DNA of 17,223 nucleotides from Bacteroidales bacterium (GTDB taxonomy: Bacteria; Bacteroidota; Bacteroidia; Bacteroidales; UBA12077): NCBI GenBank assembly GCA_030600865.1, contig JAUVUS010000004.1:1-17223 (forward strand), given 5' to 3'. Position 1 is the stretch's first letter. Each line of letters begins with the position of its first letter. Below are positions 14,127 through 17,223 of the stretch, one piece after another. The position numbers and the translations under genes were made by a program. Below the pieces are notes generated by a model, which saw only the letters and a program-made list of their open reading frames with translations, did not search any database and was not told where the DNA came from.

Positions 14127-15089
14127 ATGAAAAAGAAATATTTTGTTCTCTTGTTAGTGGCAGTATTATTATTTGGCTGTACTAAAAAAACTCCTGATCT
14201 TAAGACGAATGATTGTTTACCTGAATTATATTTGCCATGGATTGTGAATACTTCGGCATTTGAGATGAACGCTACATTCTCAAAATCAGGTAAAGAGTTT
14301 TATTACTCAGTTGCTGATCCATATCAAAATTACAATGCAATTGTTTCAGTAAAGCAAGGAAAAAGGATTTGGAGAAATCCTGAAGTTGTATCATTCTCCG
14401 GAGTATATAGCGATTTTGATCCATTTTTAACTTACGATGAAAGCCGGTTATATTTTTGTTCCAGACGCCCATTACAAGAAAGCACAGATAAAACAAATGA
14501 TGCCAATATCTGGTTCGTACAAAAAGATAATGATGCATGGGGAAAACCCCAGGCTTTAAATTCCAATATAAACTCCGAGTTTGATGAATATTATATTTCA
14601 GTTTCCGGGAATGGAAGTATTTATTTCTCGTCAACACGTCCGGGAGGCGTTGGTTCCTGGGATATTTATTTTTCTCAAGACCAGGATTCTACTGTAGGAA
14701 ATATTGGAAAGCCAGTTAATTCTGCTTATCGTGAATGGGACCCATTTATTGCCGAAGATGAAAGTTTTATCATTTTTACTTCTGATAAGAAAGGTGGTTC
14801 TGGAGGAGGAGATTTGTATGTGAGTTTTAAAGGCGATAATGGAGAATGGGGCAGTCCTCAAAATTTAGGAAATAAAGTTAACACAACAGATTATGAATAT
14901 TGTCCGGCTATTTCACGTGATATGGAATATTTATATTTTTCGCGATTTGGAGGAAGTTCGGTTGATTTTAATACAGGTTCGAAAAAGAGTTTGATGCAAC
15001 TAACTAATAAATTTAAATCTATCGAAAATGGTTTAGGTAATATTTACCGTATCAAATTGAAAAATCTTGAGGTTTTTGAAGGAAAATAA
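14127..15089 (+). CDS. Lipoprotein with PD40 (WD40-like) beta-propeller repeats
   Basis: The 320-residue protein starts with a lipoprotein signal: a basic MKKK, a hydrophobic stretch and the lipobox LLFGC with C18. The rest is a beta-propeller of PD40-type repeats, seen as SKSGKEFYYS, TYDESRLYFCSRR, SGNGSIYFSSTRPGGVGSWDIY, AEDESFIIFTSDKKGG..GDLY and SRDMEYLYFSR. Each has the turn-(I/L)YF(S/T)S pattern. Such proteins sit on the outer or inner membrane facing the periplasm or surface and often help bind polymers, peptidoglycan-linked partners or other proteins. No catalytic motif is seen. It is a single-gene unit ending in the terminator at 15088-15120. The specific partner is unknown. Confidence 0.87.
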   Translation: MKKKYFVLLLVAVLLFGCTKKTPDLKTNDCLPELYLPWIVNTSAFEMNATFSKSGKEFYYSVADPYQNYNAIVSVKQGKRIWRNPEVVSFSGVYSDFDPFLTYDESRLYFCSRRPLQESTDKTNDANIWFVQKDNDAWGKPQALNSNINSEFDEYYISVSGNGSIYFSSTRPGGVGSWDIYFSQDQDSTVGNIGKPVNSAYREWDPFIAEDESFIIFTSDKKGGSGGGDLYVSFKGDNGEWGSPQNLGNKVNTTDYEYCPAISRDMEYLYFSRFGGSSVDFNTGSKKSLMQLTNKFKSIENGLGNIYRIKLKNLEVFEGK

Positions 15090-15120
15090 AAAAAGCTGCA
15101 ATGAGGTTCATTACAGCTTG
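15088..15120. terminator. Shared terminator between convergent genes
   Basis: AAGCTGCAATGA pairs with TCATTACAGCTT with one mismatch. An A run on the left gives a T run on the minus strand, ending the E1 transcript. A weaker T stretch follows on the plus strand and serves the lipoprotein gene. Confidence 0.75.
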
Positions 15121-15140
15121 TGATTTTTACTTAATAAATA

Positions 15141-16610
15141 TCAATATAATTCTGGATATTTCTTAGGATCGGCTTCATTCAACATTGAATAAATAGCTTC
15201 AAAAACATCTTCTGCATTTGGATTTGAAAAATAGTCTCCATCAGTTGTATAAGCAGGACGATGTTCTTTTGCGGTTATAGTTCTTGGTTCAGAATCTAAA
15301 TGATAATATGTACTTTGATCCTCCAGAACTTTTTGCATCATAAATGCTGTAGCACCACCCGGCACATCTTCATCAAAGAAAACAACACGGTTAGTTTTTT
15401 TAATTGATTGTGCAATCATGTGTTTTCTGTCGAATGGTAATAATGTCTGAACGTCAATTAACTCAACAGAAATATCAAATTCTTTTAATTGTTCTACTGC
15501 ATCCTGCGCTATTCTAACACAAGAACCATAAGTTACCAAAGTAACGTCAGTACCTTCATTTAAAATTTCCGGCATTCCCAAAGGAACTTTAAATTCTCCG
15601 ATATTTTCAGGCCGTTTTTCACGTAAACGATAACCATTTAGCGGCTCAATAACCAATGCAGGATCTTCACCTTCAAGTAAAGTGTTATAAAATCCGGCTG
15701 CTTGAGTCATATTTCGAGGGACACATACATATACACCACGAATGGAATTAATTACCATACTTAATGGCGAACCAGAGTGCCAGATTCCTTCTAATCTATG
15801 TCCTCGTGTACTGATTATTACCGGAGCTACCTGGCCTCCTGCGGTTCGGTAATGAGTTGTTGCCAAATCATCACTTAAAGCTTGTAAAGCATATAACAAA
15901 TAATCAAAATACTGAATTTCAGCTATAGGTCTTAATCCACGCAAGGCAAGCCCGATTCCCTGGCCCAGAATTGTTTGTTCTCTAATTCCTGTATCGGTAA
16001 TTCTAAGCTCACCATATTTCTTCTGCAAACCTTCATAAGATTGATTTACACCGCCAATATATCCGGCATCTTCACCAAATGTTACCAGTTTTGGATATTT
16101 GTTAAACAAGTAATCATAATTATCACGTAATATTTCTCGTCCGGCAACTTCTGGTGAGTCTGGTTTAAATTTTGGTTTTACTTCAGATACATTTAATGCT
16201 GATTTTTTTGATTCATTATATAAGTTGGTGTTATACCTCTCGTAGTTATCATCATAGTTTATATCTAACCAACTTGATAAATCCTTTTGAAGTTTTACCC
16301 GTATATTACAATCGGTACATACATGACGTAATATTTTCTTGGCAGCACTAAAGTTGTCTTTACGAACAGGGTCAATTATTTTTTTAAGATCATTTGTAAT
16401 TGTTCCAACCTTATCATATCCTTCGTGTTTACACATACACGATCTATTGTCAATAATTTCAATCAGTTTGTCGCGTTCGATACGAACAGGTTCCTTGAAT
16501 TTTTTCCAGGCATTTTTCTTAGCGGCCTTTACTTCGCTAAGTATTTCTTCTTCAATTTTGTCCAATTCAGCTGATTTAGCGATCTTTTCAGAAATGATCC
16601 ATTCACGCAT
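15141..16610 (-). CDS. Thiamine-diphosphate dehydrogenase E1, downstream part (end of alpha, linker, beta)
   Basis: The 489 residues from the first Met after an in-frame TGA are the rest of a fused 2-oxoacid dehydrogenase E1. Residues 1-55 finish the alpha part (MREWIISEKIAKSAELDKIEEEI). A linker at about 56-150 holds C58, C60, C98 and C101. From about 155 the beta part follows, with TFGEDAGYIGGVNQSYEGL, RITDTGIREQTILGQGIGLAL, IQYFDYLLYALQALSDDLA and a C-terminal transketolase-type domain (VTLVTYGSCV, FFDEDVPGGATAF). In frame, codons 16611-16679 connect it to the upstream part. E1 decarboxylates a 2-oxoacid and passes the acyl group to lipoyl-E2. Whether the substrate is pyruvate or a branched-chain oxoacid is not certain. 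Confidence 0.88.
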   Translation of the reverse strand: MREWIISEKIAKSAELDKIEEEILSEVKAAKKNAWKKFKEPVRIERDKLIEIIDNRSCMCKHEGYDKVGTITNDLKKIIDPVRKDNFSAAKKILRHVCTDCNIRVKLQKDLSSWLDINYDDNYERYNTNLYNESKKSALNVSEVKPKFKPDSPEVAGREILRDNYDYLFNKYPKLVTFGEDAGYIGGVNQSYEGLQKKYGELRITDTGIREQTILGQGIGLALRGLRPIAEIQYFDYLLYALQALSDDLATTHYRTAGGQVAPVIISTRGHRLEGIWHSGSPLSMVINSIRGVYVCVPRNMTQAAGFYNTLLEGEDPALVIEPLNGYRLREKRPENIGEFKVPLGMPEILNEGTDVTLVTYGSCVRIAQDAVEQLKEFDISVELIDVQTLLPFDRKHMIAQSIKKTNRVVFFDEDVPGGATAFMMQKVLEDQSTYYHLDSEPRTITAKEHRPAYTTDGDYFSNPNAEDVFEAIYSMLNEADPKKYPELY

Positions 16611-16679
16611 TTTTTTTATTCCATCAAACTCCTGTTCAAACTTTAAGCGTTCTGCTGATTTATATCTTTCATGTGATCC

Positions 16680-16682
16680 TCA
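16680..16682 (-). other. In-frame TGA stop inside the E1 gene
   Basis: The frame reads ...GHST, TGA, GSHERYKSAERL... and stays open on both sides. Relatives have a serine here (GHSTSGSHERYK), so one base change from TCA to TGA explains it. It could be a sequencing error, a recent nonsense mutation or recoding. No hairpin like a bacterial selenocysteine insertion element is evident just downstream. Confidence 0.85.
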
Positions 16683-17223
16683 AGTTGAATGTCCTAGCGG
16701 TTGAGTAATTTCGTCAATATGAAATACTACGGGAACATGCTCTTTACGTGCTATTTCGGTTCCTTCTTTAAATATTTTTAATAATCCCGGATAATCCCAG
16801 CCTTTTCCTTTGTATATAACAATACCGGGTTTATCTTTTGTTCTTTCAAAACCTTTTAAAAGTTCAGAAATACTTCCTTTAGTAGTCTGATATTTTTTAG
16901 GAACAGATATCCCATATCCATCATCCCAGATTGCAATTACTGCAGGAACCTGAAGGACACCAACGGCATTTATTGATTCCCAAAATTGTCCTTCTGATGT
17001 ACTTGCATCACCAATAGTCCCAAAAGCTACTTCGTTACCATTATCCGACAAGGTTTTAAATTGGTGTAATTCTTTAATATTTCTGAATAATTTAGAAGCA
17101 TATGCTAATCCAACCCAACGAACCATTTGACCTGCTGTAGGAGAAATATCTGCAGATGAATTTTTCTGTTTTGTTAAATCTTTCCATGTTCCATCGGTAT
17201 TTAAACTACGTGTAGAAAAGTGA
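16680..17223 (-). CDS. Thiamine-diphosphate dehydrogenase E1, upstream alpha part (partial at window edge)
   Basis: The frame is open from the window's right edge to the TGA, so the N-terminus lies outside. Before the Met at 17126 the codons read HFSTRSLNTDGTWKDL then SSADISPTAGQ, typical of E1alpha. The thiamine-diphosphate motif is GDASTSEGQFWESINAVG, with DDGYGISVP where NN is classical, and the final loop ends in QPLGHST at the stop. E1alpha binds the cofactor's diphosphate through magnesium. Alone this fragment lacks the rest of alpha and all of beta. Together with the next frame it forms one gene, 15141-17223 and beyond. Confidence 0.88.
   Translation of the reverse strand, partial: HFSTRSLNTDGTWKDLTKQKNSSADISPTAGQMVRWVGLAYASKLFRNIKELHQFKTLSDNGNEVAFGTIGDASTSEGQFWESINAVGVLQVPAVIAIWDDGYGISVPKKYQTTKGSISELLKGFERTKDKPGIVIYKGKGWDYPGLLKIFKEGTEIARKEHVPVVFHIDEITQPLGHST

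Noticed and set aside
16611..16682. Selenocysteine at the TGA of the E1 gene
   Set aside because: Relatives have serine there, and the 40 bases downstream show no stable hairpin of the bacterial SECIS type.
15141..17223. Alternative genetic code (TGA sense)
   Set aside because: The DUF1456 gene ends in TGA in an ATGA overlap with rlmF, and no other gene in the window has an internal TGA.

Overview
The window is AT-rich chromosomal DNA from a member of the Bacteroidota, most likely an anaerobic Bacteroidales/Marinilabiliales-type organism. Three things support this. Many genes are preceded by the Bacteroidota sigma-factor -7 box TAnnTTTG and mostly lack Shine-Dalgarno sequences. Several proteins are typical of the phylum: the eight-helix FtsX/MacB permease, a fused alpha-beta 2-oxoacid dehydrogenase E1, a PD40 lipoprotein and a DUF1456 protein. 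GTCATTCC...GGAATGAC intergenic palindromes are also present.

Layout. Bases 1-250 hold no convincing gene. Bases 250-2170 carry a minus-strand housekeeping block: a cold-shock protein with its own promoter and terminator, then a DUF1456 (YehS-like) gene overlapping rlmF (23S rRNA m6A1618 methyltransferase). Base 2264 begins ppnP, a small nucleoside phosphorylase.

Bases 2633-13124 hold a molybdenum (or tungsten) cofactor region on the plus strand. A promoter and a ~210-nt leader with an 11-bp inverted repeat and a possible pseudoknot precede a ModE-type DNA-binding protein that lacks molybdate-sensing domains. Then come an FtsX-type permease, an HD-domain hydrolase, moeA, a compact moaA, moaC, a lone MOSC protein, a MOSC-MogA fusion, a second HD-domain protein and a mobA-like nucleotidyltransferase. 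These cover GTP to cPMP (MoaA, MoaC), adenylylation and metal insertion into molybdopterin (MogA domain, MoeA), and nucleotide attachment (MobA). MoaD, MoaE and MoeB, needed for cPMP to molybdopterin, are not in the window. A minus-strand gene for a four-repeat, probably OB-fold protein of unknown role interrupts the series between moaC and the first MOSC gene.

Bases 13134-15120 hold yidD (minus, with a C-terminal tail encoded by terminator and repeat hairpins), a small unknown protein (minus) and a PD40 lipoprotein (plus). From 15141 to the right edge, on the minus strand, runs a fused E1alpha-E1beta thiamine-diphosphate dehydrogenase. Its reading frame is open to the window edge except for one in-frame TGA at 16680-16682, in the serine-rich loop of the alpha part.

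The most promising points are the structured leader in front of the ModE-like gene, the shortened MoaA with intact cluster ligands, the pairing of a cysteine-bearing MOSC protein with a cysteine-poor MOSC-MogA fusion, the OB-repeat protein, and the nonsense codon in an otherwise intact E1 gene.
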